Source: a virus
Virus record (IMG/VR): IMGVR_UViG_3300024999_000117
Coordinates: 1-59,177 of that record
DNA length: 59,177 nt
Reading direction: 5' to 3' (one strand)
Shown here one piece after another: positions 48,570 through 56,874 of the stretch. The translations under genes were made by a program, and so were the position numbers. A model generated the notes under the pieces. It was not told where the DNA came from, searched no databases, and saw only the letters and a program-made list of their open reading frames with translations. Position 1 is the stretch's first letter. Each line of letters starts with the position of its first letter.

Positions 48570-48985
48570 CTGCCTACCTCCTCAATAATTCTTATTGCCC
48601 CGTCTTCAATGATCCTTAGTGCCTCATTTCTTTTAGCATCAACGGCAGGACGAAAGAAAGGGTACGCCTTAACCTTGCCACGTTTCTGTCCTTTAATTAT
48701 AAGTCTGTGTCCGTATTCAACTAAATGCGCATGAGGGGATATTTTATAATCAACCGCTGATAAATATATAGTTTGATATCCTTTTGATATCCATTTTTTT
48801 GTTACAATACCCTTTTTAAGATTTCCAGTTACGCCTACCGGGGCGTTCTCCTTTGCCTGTTTAGTTATGATGTCGGCAGCTTTTTCGATAATATTTTCTA
48901 TTTTGCTAGGCGCAAATTTGCCGGCCAAAGCCTTAATTTCTTCATATAATTCCTTATCACCGCTGATACTTAAGATGTTTGCCAT
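48566..48985 (-). CDS. HK97 gp10-like tail-head joining protein
   Basis: 139 residues. HK97-gp10 family: long N-terminal helix, APVGVTGNLKKGIVTK, SPHAHLVEYGHR, KAYPFFRPAVDAKRNEAL. Forms the neck/tail-terminator region. Overlaps both neighbours by a base or a few, as usual in this block. Confidence 0.88.
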   Translation of the reverse strand: MANILSISGDKELYEEIKALAGKFAPSKIENIIEKAADIITKQAKENAPVGVTGNLKKGIVTKKWISKGYQTIYLSAVDYKISPHAHLVEYGHRLIIKGQKRGKVKAYPFFRPAVDAKRNEALRIIEDGAIRIIEEVGR

Positions 48986-49311
48986 CAGACCACTTCCTTA
49001 CACATGACATACAACTCCCGCCGCCTACCGTCCGGATCATTCGCTCCAATAACATCATAGGTCCTGCCATCGTAAACAACTTGCATTTTAGCGTTTACAC
49101 CGGCAAGGTAACGAATAACAAACAAATCCGTTGTCTCAGCATTAATCTTCTGCGCGGCAAAAAACTCCCTGGATGCTTGGTGCACCTTCTGAGCGTGAAC
49201 AGTCGCAAAAGTTGACCAAGTTTTTACAACCCCACCTAGACTGCCTTTAGAGGTGGTCAGTTGCTGGATCGTTATTCTGTGTCTGTATTTACCTGCTCCC
49301 ACAACTACCAC
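48985..49311 (-). CDS. Head closure / head-tail adaptor (SPP1 gp16-like)
   Basis: 108 residues. Pattern GKYRHRITIQQLTTSKGSLGGVVKTWSTFATVHAQKV (in segments) and a closing VYDGRTYDVIGANDPDGRRRELYVMCKE, the hallmark of phage head-tail adaptors. Closes the portal pore after packaging. Confidence 0.88.
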   Translation of the reverse strand: MVVVGAGKYRHRITIQQLTTSKGSLGGVVKTWSTFATVHAQKVHQASREFFAAQKINAETTDLFVIRYLAGVNAKMQVVYDGRTYDVIGANDPDGRRRELYVMCKEVV

Positions 49312-49314
49312 CCC

Positions 49315-50082
49315 CTAGACTAAAATAATTTTATCCTGGCCAAGCAGAGCCGAAACTGTAAACGGTATTTCTCCGCTGACGGTTCCGTCTACTATGGGTT
49401 CCCGTTTCTCGTTCCAGTGTGATACTAAAAACAATATCGCCTGCTTAATTTTCTGCGGTAAATCGTTAGTAATGTAATTTTTACTTGTCTGCGTCCCTGC
49501 CGTAGCGGTAAGTGTTAAAGCATCAACGCTGGCAACAGACGCGATAGTATACATAACGCCATCAATCTCGATAGCCTTACCTGCTGGCCAGTTGACATTA
49601 AATTCACTGCCGCTTACCCGCGTTACCGCCGTGCCGTTGGTGCTTACAACGCCCGTATAGGACGGAAAGCCTGCAGTAAAACGCACACAGACAGCATTTG
49701 CGGGGCGCAATGTCTCGGTAGGCCATAACTTACTGTATCCCAGCGAAACGCGCCCAGGTTCACTCACAACGTCAACGAAATAGTCAGTTGCTGGCATGGT
49801 ATGCTCAACATTTTCGGTGTCATAGTATTTCACCGATGCAACAGACTGCATAGGCGGTCTAGGGATACTGATATAGTCTCGACAAGGCCAATCATCCAGC
49901 CAGAGATCCCATGTCTGCGGCAGATAAGCCAACCGCTGACTAGCTTCACAATAACCTGTAGCGGCGGTAATTAAAGCAGAAATATAGGCTTCATTGTCCG
50001 TATCATCGATAACACAATGTTTTTTTGCCTCGGCAAGTGTTACTGGTTCTGTTGTCGCTGGTGTTATTAATTTTAAGGCAAT
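49315..50082 (-). CDS. Head-tail connector (gp6-like), apparent ATT start
   Basis: 255 residues if started at the ATT at 50082, which has GAGGTG seven bases upstream. The extra 50 residues (ALKLITPATTEPVTLAEAKK, then DDTDNEAYISALITAATGY) are the conserved N-terminus of gp6-like connectors, so the true protein must begin here; the first usual start, a TTG at 49932, would cut them off. ATT starts are very rare. The gene begins 16 bp after the tyrosine recombinase stop. Confidence 0.82.
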   Translation of the reverse strand: MALKLITPATTEPVTLAEAKKHCVIDDTDNEAYISALITAATGYCEASQRLAYLPQTWDLWLDDWPCRDYISIPRPPMQSVASVKYYDTENVEHTMPATDYFVDVVSEPGRVSLGYSKLWPTETLRPANAVCVRFTAGFPSYTGVVSTNGTAVTRVSGSEFNVNWPAGKAIEIDGVMYTIASVASVDALTLTATAGTQTSKNYITNDLPQKIKQAILFLVSHWNEKREPIVDGTVSGEIPFTVSALLGQDKIILV

Positions 50083-50097
50083 TTTAAGTCACCTCTA

Positions 50098-50940
50098 TTA
50101 TCTGAAATATTTATTATACTCCTGCCGCCGACGCTCCCCGGAGAGTTGGGCGTAAATCATCGTAGTGCTGATTCTGGCATGGCCCAGGTTCGACATAATA
50201 ACTTCCATAGGAGCCCCATTGTTCAACATCGTGGTAGCCATGCTGTGGCGCCATCTATGCGGGTAGACGTTAGTGGTTACCTCAGAATGCTGGGCAATAG
50301 CCTTGACCACCTCTCTGATTCTGGCTATAGACATTCTACGAATTGGCTTTCTGATAGTCACAAACAGGGCTTCGTGGTCATCGGTACGGGATTTTATATA
50401 CTTGTCCAGCCAAATTTTACACTTAATCGTAAAGTATACTTCCCTTTGCTTGTCACCTTTTCCGATGACTGAAGCCGAACGATCATCCCAGTTAATATCT
50501 CTGCGGTTTAATCCAAAAACCTCACCGATGCGGCAGCCGGTGCTAAAGAAAAATTCTGTGAGAGCTTTTTCCAGCAGTGAATCACAGCTATCCCTCAGCA
50601 GTTCGATTTCCTCATCATTGAGAAACTTAGGAATTCTTTTACCCTGCTTGGGCTCTCTTAGTTTGGCAGCTACGTTCCGATCAATAAATCCCTCTTCGTG
50701 TAAATAACGAAATAGCGATCTGATAAACTTTATCCTGTGGCCGATGCTGGCCGGCTTAAGGTGCTCTTGTTTGATGAGGTATTCCTTTAGGTTCACATAA
50801 GAAACATCTCCTATCTCTACGTCCCCAAGTTCCCTGATTAGTAAATTGGCCTGTATTTGGTAGGCTGTAAGCGTGTGGGGAGAATAACCTAAAAGCTTCT
50901 TATCAGCCTCGTAAAGTTGCCATGCCTTCGATAATAACAA
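50098..50940 (-). CDS. Tyrosine recombinase inside the structural block
   Basis: 280 residues from a TTG with AGGGGG eight bases upstream. SAM-like N-terminal domain and catalytic domain with R137 (STGCRIGEV), K161, H228-x-x-R231 (HRWR), H254 (LGHARIS) and nucleophile Y263 (MIYAQ). All catalytic residues present, so likely active. Surprisingly lies between head decoration and head-tail connector genes, with its own repressor and operators. The phage already has a serine integrase. Confidence 0.88.
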   Translation of the reverse strand: MLLSKAWQLYEADKKLLGYSPHTLTAYQIQANLLIRELGDVEIGDVSYVNLKEYLIKQEHLKPASIGHRIKFIRSLFRYLHEEGFIDRNVAAKLREPKQGKRIPKFLNDEEIELLRDSCDSLLEKALTEFFFSTGCRIGEVFGLNRRDINWDDRSASVIGKGDKQREVYFTIKCKIWLDKYIKSRTDDHEALFVTIRKPIRRMSIARIREVVKAIAQHSEVTTNVYPHRWRHSMATTMLNNGAPMEVIMSNLGHARISTTMIYAQLSGERRRQEYNKYFR

Positions 50941-50961
50941 GATCAACACCCCCTACAATGC

Positions 50962-51050
50962 GACACTTATTTAGTGTCTACATCATACCACATACACTAA
51001 TTTAGAGTCAATAATATTATATAGAAATTGACACTTATTTAGTGTATAAT
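50962..51050. promoter_or_regulatory. Divergent promoters with three operators
   Basis: Operator pattern ACACT-N5-AGTGT: GACACTTATTTAGTGTC (50962-50978), a one-mismatch copy (50993-51009) and a third (51030-51046). Recombinase promoter on the minus strand: TTGACT (51011-51006), 18 bp, TATGAT (50987-50982); the middle operator covers its -35/spacer and the left one lies just downstream. Regulator promoter on the plus strand: TATAAT at 51045-51050 overlapping the right operator. Confidence 0.75.
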
Positions 51051-51070
51051 GATTTAAGGAGGTGTATGCT

Positions 51071-51280
51071 GTGCAGCTTAAGTCAAATCTAAAAGAAATA
51101 ATTGATAGTCGCGGTCTGTCCATCAGGCAGTTAGCAAAAGATATTGACTACCGTTTTGAAACTGTTCGTCAACTCTATAACAACGACACAAAGCAATTTC
51201 CCCGTGATTTACTAGTAAAACTATGCGCTTACCTCGAAATTGATATTTCCGATTTATTAAAGCTAGACCGTCAGGATTAA
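51071..51280 (+). CDS. Small XRE regulator of the recombinase cassette
   Basis: 69 residues, GTG at 51071 with AAGGAGG eight bases upstream. XRE/HTH_26-type domain: SNLKEIIDSRGLSIRQLAKDI, RFETVRQLYNND, LLVKLCAYLEIDISDLLKL. Divergent to the tyrosine recombinase and presumably binds the three operators between them, controlling both. Confidence 0.82.
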   Translation: MQLKSNLKEIIDSRGLSIRQLAKDIDYRFETVRQLYNNDTKQFPRDLLVKLCAYLEIDISDLLKLDRQD

Positions 51281-51320
51281 CCTGGCGGTCGTTTATGTCC
51301 CTTCCCGGCCCGTTCATCAG

Positions 51321-51346
51321 CCAACTAACGCACCTTCGTTAGTTGG
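51321..51346. terminator. Hairpin between head genes and cassette
   Basis: Perfect 10-bp stem CCAACTAACG / CGTTAGTTGG with six-base loop, five bases after the stop of the 51352-51579 gene and also 40 bp after the regulator stop. T-run absent on both strands; still likely to limit read-through. Confidence 0.55.
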
Positions 51347-51351
51347 GTAAA

Positions 51352-51579
51352 CTAGCAAGGAATTTTACCTTCACTTACAAGATAATCAAAAAACAATATC
51401 AATCCGTCACTTGATGTTGCTTCTTTCATTTCTGTTGCAATTGAGTATTGCCCAAAAACTGCATTTAAGAAGTCAATTGATATGCCACCAGCAATCCAAT
51501 TACCCTCGGCATCTTTTCCAGCATAAGGAAATTCAGCATTTCCAAAATCATCTACTATTAGGATAGTAGAAAAATCCAT
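51352..51579 (-). CDS. Small head-region protein
   Basis: 75 residues, acidic, with a STILIVDDFGNAEFPYAGKD start and ILFFDYLVSEGK end. Starts right at the stop of the previous gene. Last head-block gene before the recombinase cassette. Family unknown. Confidence 0.6.
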   Translation of the reverse strand: MDFSTILIVDDFGNAEFPYAGKDAEGNWIAGGISIDFLNAVFGQYSIATEMKEATSSDGLILFFDYLVSEGKIPC

Positions 51580-52160
51580 TATTTTATACCCCCCACAACA
51601 ACGTCATAAACATGGTCAACCGTATCACTGTTTTGTACTCTAGTATCAGCCCATAAAGCGGCCATATCTAAAGCAGAAACAGAGGCTATTTTAACACCTG
51701 TAGCAGTTGTACTTTTAATACTTGGATATTTTGACATACCTAGAGTGGCTTCATTATCTAGTTGATCTAGGTTAATAGTAAAATTGTGGTTCGTATCCGT
51801 GAGTGCATACGCATAAACTTTAGATAAATTAGTTGTACTCAGAAAGGACGTACTAAACATACTTAATGTTGCACCGGCGGTAACAGTTACGTTCCGTCTT
51901 ACCCCTAATATAACATTTCTACCAGTTAGTTTGCAAGGGACCGGGTTTAAGTCAGCAACATCAGCGTCACCGACCTGCATATTCACATCACCTATCATTC
52001 TCTTTACGTTCCAGTTCCCAGCACTGTTTAGAACATACAGCCGTCCAGTATCGGATTGAAAAAAGGTACTACCGGCAGGCACTTCTGTAACAGCTAGCGC
52101 CGCCATTTCTACGGCAGTACCGATAAATCTTTTTATTGTTGTTACTAAAGTAGCAGCCAT
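51579..52160 (-). CDS. Virion surface or decoration-like protein
   Basis: 193 residues, beta-rich (STFFQSDTGRLYVLNSAGNWNVKR, RNVTVTAGATLSMFSTSFLSTTN), with a short N-terminal helix. A tail- or head-fibre-like fold is likely by composition. Sits downstream of the capsid together with two other beta proteins. Confidence 0.6.
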   Translation of the reverse strand: MAATLVTTIKRFIGTAVEMAALAVTEVPAGSTFFQSDTGRLYVLNSAGNWNVKRMIGDVNMQVGDADVADLNPVPCKLTGRNVILGVRRNVTVTAGATLSMFSTSFLSTTNLSKVYAYALTDTNHNFTINLDQLDNEATLGMSKYPSIKSTTATGVKIASVSALDMAALWADTRVQNSDTVDHVYDVVVGGIK

Positions 52161-52181
52161 CTTTTTCGGCCCCTCCTTTTA

Positions 52182-52898
52182 CTACGAATTAATCTGAATG
52201 CATTTGATCCAGTCAATAGTCATAGACTTAGCACCAGCGGAACCACTCAAAAATTGAATGGATGGGGTTAAATCCTCATCATCCGGCAGGTTGGTCATTG
52301 CCAATCTTGTCTGCAGGACACCATCGACATAACAATCGACGTTAGTTCCGTCAAAGCAAAATTCCAGGGTTACGTTAGTTGCAGCGGCCAAAACTCCGAC
52401 ATTTGCGGCAGTCGCTGTGCTGTTTTTATTTAGTTCAAACTGTATCGCAGTAGCTCCGTCAACCTTCTTGAAGCCGATAGAGTCTGTTACACCACCCAAA
52501 ATATCGGTATCGGTAATAGCCAGACCTATAAAAAAGTCAGATTGTGTTGCCTCAGAAGCTTGGAATTTAGTCCCAAAGTAAAGCGGTTTGCCGGATGCTA
52601 GTTTGAACGCCTCACCCAATAGCTGCAGGTTTGCACCGTCATTTTCATTTGCATCGGTGGTAATTACTACCGCTCCACCAGTCCAACTGGACACGAGAGC
52701 AACAGTTGTATCCCCGGCACCGGCTTCAACCAAAGTAGTTGTCCATCCAGCGGGACTGTCTGCGCCAGCAAAGGGAGTACCTACAAAGTCTTCAAGTAAT
52801 TTACATACTCCAGGACCGATAGCATCAAGCCATCTTTGCTTGTTTGCGCTGTCCACAAATACGAGATTCCCGTTTACGTACTTACTATTTACACCCAT
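52182..52898 (-). CDS. Head fibre-like protein with lectin-type domain
   Basis: 238 residues. N-terminal short segment then a concanavalin/LamG-like beta sandwich (LYFGTKFQASEATQSDFFIGLA, VTLEFCFDGTNVDCYVDGVLQTRL, SIQFLSGSAGAKSMTIDWIK in segments). Such domains on capsids bind carbohydrate or help adhesion. ATG with GGAGG. Virion localisation inferred from place. Confidence 0.65.
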   Translation of the reverse strand: MGVNSKYVNGNLVFVDSANKQRWLDAIGPGVCKLLEDFVGTPFAGADSPAGWTTTLVEAGAGDTTVALVSSWTGGAVVITTDANENDGANLQLLGEAFKLASGKPLYFGTKFQASEATQSDFFIGLAITDTDILGGVTDSIGFKKVDGATAIQFELNKNSTATAANVGVLAAATNVTLEFCFDGTNVDCYVDGVLQTRLAMTNLPDDEDLTPSIQFLSGSAGAKSMTIDWIKCIQINS

Positions 52899-52928
52899 CG
52901 TTTTTACCTCCTTCGCTCAATTAAGAGC

Positions 52929-52946
52929 GCCCGGCTAATGCCGGGC
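52929..52946 (-). terminator. GC-rich hairpin after the decoration gene
   Basis: GCCCGGC / GCCGGGC with TAAT loop in the gap after 52956-53429. Followed on the minus strand by GCTCTTAATT. Could partly terminate or protect the abundant capsid and decoration message. Confidence 0.5.
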
Positions 52947-52955
52947 AAATTTGGT

Positions 52956-53429
52956 TTATGCTATTGCTGTGGCCGATTCTGTACCGCCATAGCGGGCACC
53001 TGAGAGAATGGCCACGGCAGATCCATATGTTGCACCACCACATGCAGACCATTTTAGTTCCAAACAAGGAAAACCGTCAGAAAGTTGGGCAGCGTCAATT
53101 TCAATAACATAAGTAGTGTTGTCGTTAGCTGATACGTCGATACCTGTTGCCGCTACTGCAGCCGTGCGGGCACCTAAAGTATCACCAGCGGCGGTTGTTT
53201 CTGCGTAATAGCTAAAGTCGATGGCAGTATCATTGCTGGGAGTAAAGTTATCACACTCCTCAATCGTGATATTGCCAGCATCAGCGTTTGTGGCACCACA
53301 AGTTACAATAATTGTGGCGTGAGCATAGTTTTTCATAGAGAAAACATCCGAACTAACACCGGCAGAAACGTCCTGCGGCGGGAGTATATTTACTACGTGT
53401 CCTTGTTCTGCAATTGTGATTCCAGGCAT
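52956..53429 (-). CDS. Capsid decoration-like protein
   Basis: 157 residues, beta-rich with many T, A and D (VNILPPQDVSAGVSSDVFSM, YAHATIIVTCGATNADAGNITIEE, TTYVIEIDAAQLS). Immediately after the major capsid gene, the usual place of a decoration (cement) protein. ATG with GGAGG upstream. Family assignment uncertain. Confidence 0.65.
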   Translation of the reverse strand: MPGITIAEQGHVVNILPPQDVSAGVSSDVFSMKNYAHATIIVTCGATNADAGNITIEECDNFTPSNDTAIDFSYYAETTAAGDTLGARTAAVAATGIDVSANDNTTYVIEIDAAQLSDGFPCLELKWSACGGATYGSAVAILSGARYGGTESATAIA

Positions 53430-53498
53430 TGATATTCCTCCTTAGACTTTTGAGTTTTTAGGCGTGTTTTTAGACAGGTTTTTATGCCTGCTTTTTAA

Positions 53499-54767
53499 TT
53501 AAGCGCGAGTATCTAAAGCAACAAAGGACGAAGTAGTATCGGATCCGTTAGCTGGTGTCAGCGGAGTTGATCTAACAGGTTGACCGTCTGCGCGATAGGT
53601 AAATCTGAAACAACTCTCGTCGTAAATAAATCTTACGTGAATGGAAATAGCGGTATTAATACCGCCTTTGTCGATAAACATATAGTCTCCGAAATCAGCT
53701 AAGATGATATCGCCCTTTGTACCAAGCGTTTTGCACTGCTCCATAGGATTAACAGGTAAACCAAGCAAGGTATTATAAGGTTTACCACTCAAACCCCCGG
53801 CAGGCATAAATATAGGCGCCCCACCAGTGCCTACCGCAAGGCTCATGGTGAATAATTGCGGTATCGTATCTTTGTTGATGTACCATTCAGCCATTTCACT
53901 GGCACAACGTGCATACATCTTGATGATATTTTCAGCTAATATGGTTTTAGCAGCTTGGCCATTCTCTTTAGCTATTGTTACAAGTGATCCGCTCTGTAAA
54001 ATACCGAGTGGTTTACCTACTCCGTTACCGTTTATCAGTGCATCGTCAATTAACCAACCAAACTCACTAGAAAAAGTTTTAGTTATAAAAGCCTCTAACT
54101 GCTGCGAATCTTGCAACATTTCATCGGTGGCGTAACAGAGACCGGTTAACTTACGAAGGTTAAGCTCAATCTGTCTAAATTTAGGTTTTGATCCGGTGAA
54201 TTGATCCGCTTCACCCTCCCAAAAAGCTTGTACACCACCAAAGCGTGATCCTGTGGCCCGAGAAGTTTCGTCAACACCGTTAATCTTAGTTCCGTTAGCA
54301 TTTGTGCTTAACGGTAATTTATTGCATTTAGACGCTAACTTACCCGTTTTATATGTTTCCTGCAACAAAGTGGCAATAAAATCCTGTTGCACTAAAAATC
54401 CACCATCACTCGGCACTGATTCATTCATACCAGAAGCGGCATTCTTTACCATTAGCCTGTTATCGAAACTACCACCGGGCCTTGCAGCTTCCGCTACTGC
54501 CCTTAGCTGTTCCCCAAAATTATTAAATTTCTCGTTACTGTTCACGACTTCAACGTGCACAGGTTTATTGACCGGGGTATTCATTTTGGTCTGCTGGTCA
54601 TTTAGCTTTTTAGCTGCCTCAGCAGATTGCTCCAGGTTACCAACCTCAGTCAATAACGCATTAACCCTTGACACTTCTTCTTCCGTCATCGGTCTGTTTT
54701 CGGCTATGGCCTTATTGTTAATAGCCTCTGCCTCATCCAATTTAGCTTTAATCATTGCTCCGTACAT
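53499..54767 (-). CDS. HK97-type major capsid protein
   Basis: 422 residues. N-terminal about 100 residues form the helical delta/scaffold domain (KLDEAEAINNKAIAENRPMTEEEV, LLTEVGNLEQSAEAAKKL), removed by the protease. The capsid fold follows (GGFLVQQDFIATLLQ, GSRFGGVQAFWEGEADQFTGSKPKFRQIELNLRKLTGLCYATDEML in segments, and LGLPVNPMEQCKTLG). ATG with GAGGAGG overlapping the end of the protease gene. Confidence 0.95.
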   Translation of the reverse strand: MYGAMIKAKLDEAEAINNKAIAENRPMTEEEVSRVNALLTEVGNLEQSAEAAKKLNDQQTKMNTPVNKPVHVEVVNSNEKFNNFGEQLRAVAEAARPGGSFDNRLMVKNAASGMNESVPSDGGFLVQQDFIATLLQETYKTGKLASKCNKLPLSTNANGTKINGVDETSRATGSRFGGVQAFWEGEADQFTGSKPKFRQIELNLRKLTGLCYATDEMLQDSQQLEAFITKTFSSEFGWLIDDALINGNGVGKPLGILQSGSLVTIAKENGQAAKTILAENIIKMYARCASEMAEWYINKDTIPQLFTMSLAVGTGGAPIFMPAGGLSGKPYNTLLGLPVNPMEQCKTLGTKGDIILADFGDYMFIDKGGINTAISIHVRFIYDESCFRFTYRADGQPVRSTPLTPANGSDTTSSFVALDTRA

Positions 54768-55572
54768 TATTTTTCCTCCTCTTAATTTCTATCATTGCCT
54801 GATAGGTATTATTCATATCAACCGGCGCTTGTTTAGGCGGTTCCGGTTTGTTTTCGATTATACCGTCGGGGTCTTTTCTTTTTTCCATCTCTTTGAGCTT
54901 TTGAGCATAACCATCAAAGAGGCGATCCATGCTTTGCTTAACGCTGTTCTGTATGGCTAGTCCGCTAAACATGAACGAGTTTTCTACCGGATCGACTACT
55001 TCTGTATTATCGTACATAACACCATCAACGAAACCCTCTTTTACAGCTGTTTTTGCACTCATCCAAGTTTCGTTATCCATCATTTCTGCTATTTTCTTAC
55101 GTGATCTACCCGTTTTAGCCTGATATGCGTTTATGATCGACTCCTTAACCTCATCAAGTATGTCTGCCATGTGGCGCATATCTTTCGACTCGCCTCTGAC
55201 ACCGCTCCAAGGATTATGGATCATCATAATACCAACAGGGGAAATCTGTATTTCTTCACCGGCCATAGCGATAACAGAACCAGCGGACACGGCCTTACCG
55301 TCAATTTTTACGGTAACTTTGCCCTTATGCTCTTTTAGAGCGTTGTAGATGCCTGCTGCTGCTGTAGTGTCGCCACCCCAACTATCTATCCAGACGTTGA
55401 TATTCTTACCGCTATGCTCTGCCAGTGCTTGCCTAAATGCGTTTGGTGTCGCACACGGAATACCGAACCACTCATAGATCCAACCATCGTCGTCACTTAC
55501 AATCTCGCCTTCAATCCTGAGTTCTACTTCTTCCGGATTAGCTTCGTTTTTTACGAAATTCCAAAATGGCAT
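54748..55572 (-). CDS. ClpP-like prohead protease
   Basis: 274 residues. ClpP/S14 fold with catalytic S96 in GKAVSAG and H119 in MIHNPW. It matures the prohead by removing the capsid delta domain. The C-terminal 60 residues are a charged tail. Overlaps the capsid gene by 20 bp. Confidence 0.92.
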   Translation of the reverse strand: MPFWNFVKNEANPEEVELRIEGEIVSDDDGWIYEWFGIPCATPNAFRQALAEHSGKNINVWIDSWGGDTTAAAGIYNALKEHKGKVTVKIDGKAVSAGSVIAMAGEEIQISPVGIMMIHNPWSGVRGESKDMRHMADILDEVKESIINAYQAKTGRSRKKIAEMMDNETWMSAKTAVKEGFVDGVMYDNTEVVDPVENSFMFSGLAIQNSVKQSMDRLFDGYAQKLKEMEKRKDPDGIIENKPEPPKQAPVDMNNTYQAMIEIKRRKNNVRSND

Positions 55573-55590
55573 TTTATTTTCACCGCCTTT

Positions 55591-56862
55591 CTACGCTGCT
55601 TTACTCTGTAGCATTTTGTAAATTTCCTCAGCCGTGGCCTTGATGTTATCCTGGACTTTACCAGCTTCAACCATATTAAGAGGCTCCAGGTATATATCGC
55701 CGTTAGCTATAGAGTTCATATTCTCTAGTTTTCTTATGTCATTAACTGACATCCAACCCCACTGTCTAGCTATGGAGTAAGCCTCTGCCCGGCTTTTTGC
55801 GTCGCCTCGAAGCAACGAATCAATCTTGAATTCCAGATAATAACCAGCCATGCGCTCTTGTTGCGTCAGGAGTTGCATGTTAATGTTTTCCTCCCAGCGT
55901 TTAAACCAGGGAAGCATTGTATACATTACAAATTCAAGGCTTTGCTGTTCAATATTGGAAAATGTTGCTTTGTCAAGATTCTGTATCAAGTGCAACGGCA
56001 CGCGGTAAATTCTTGCCACGTCTTCAATTTGGAACTTTTTATTGCCCAACAGCTCGGCATCAACCGGCTTGATAGTAAACGGCTTAAAGTCCATGCCCTC
56101 TTCGAGTATCATCGGCTTTCCGGTATTAGCCAAACCCGTATAGTTTTTAGTTAAGTCTGCTTTTAATCTCTCAAAAGCGATATCGCTTAACGAATTAGGA
56201 TGCGTAAAAGCACCACTTGCGTTAGCTCCGTTGTTAAAAAAACTATTCCCGAACTGTTCGTAGGACAATCCCAAGCATATAGCTGATCCTGCATACTCAA
56301 TTGGGGTCATACCGATAACACCGTCAAAACTTAAACCAGGTATATGAAATACCTGCGACCTGTCTAACTCTCTTAACTTAGTCCCATCCCTAATCTTATA
56401 CACCAGTCGTCCAGTCTCTTTGTTACGGTCTATCTGTACCATAGACCACGGATAGGGGTATAGTCCAACTAATTGGCCATACCGATTAACCAGACGCTCA
56501 CAGACAGCGTTGCCACCAGTGTTCAAGGCTACCATGCAGGCTTCTTTAAAATTAAACGGCGACATTTCATCGTTCGGAGCATTGTGCAAAATATCGTATA
56601 CCGCTAAATCGTTCTTGGATTCTCGGTCACCATCCGTTTTTTTGCGATACAGCATAATCGGCATTGATGCAAGTGTCTCGGATAACACCCGCACACAAGC
56701 AAAAACAGCCGTGTATTTCATGGCTGTTTGAGTGTTGATGTTCGTATAACCGGGTGTGCCGGGTACATCGTCGCCCCGGAGGAATGACCTTACATATTCA
56801 TCAAACCAGTTGTTTTTAAAAATTATACGGCTGGCCATACCTAATCTTTGCCTTAACTTCAA
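55591..56862 (-). CDS. HK97-type portal protein
   Basis: 423 residues, TTG start with GGAGGTG. Portal family hallmarks: TAMKYTAVFACVRVLSETLASMPIMLYRK, CLGLSYEQFGNSFFNNGANASG, PLHLIQNLDKATFSNIEQQSLEFVMYTMLPW (in segments). Dodecameric ring for DNA entry and exit, docking site for terminase. Confidence 0.95.
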   Translation of the reverse strand: MKLRQRLGMASRIIFKNNWFDEYVRSFLRGDDVPGTPGYTNINTQTAMKYTAVFACVRVLSETLASMPIMLYRKKTDGDRESKNDLAVYDILHNAPNDEMSPFNFKEACMVALNTGGNAVCERLVNRYGQLVGLYPYPWSMVQIDRNKETGRLVYKIRDGTKLRELDRSQVFHIPGLSFDGVIGMTPIEYAGSAICLGLSYEQFGNSFFNNGANASGAFTHPNSLSDIAFERLKADLTKNYTGLANTGKPMILEEGMDFKPFTIKPVDAELLGNKKFQIEDVARIYRVPLHLIQNLDKATFSNIEQQSLEFVMYTMLPWFKRWEENINMQLLTQQERMAGYYLEFKIDSLLRGDAKSRAEAYSIARQWGWMSVNDIRKLENMNSIANGDIYLEPLNMVEAGKVQDNIKATAEEIYKMLQSKAA

Positions 56863-56874
56863 ATACTCACCTCC

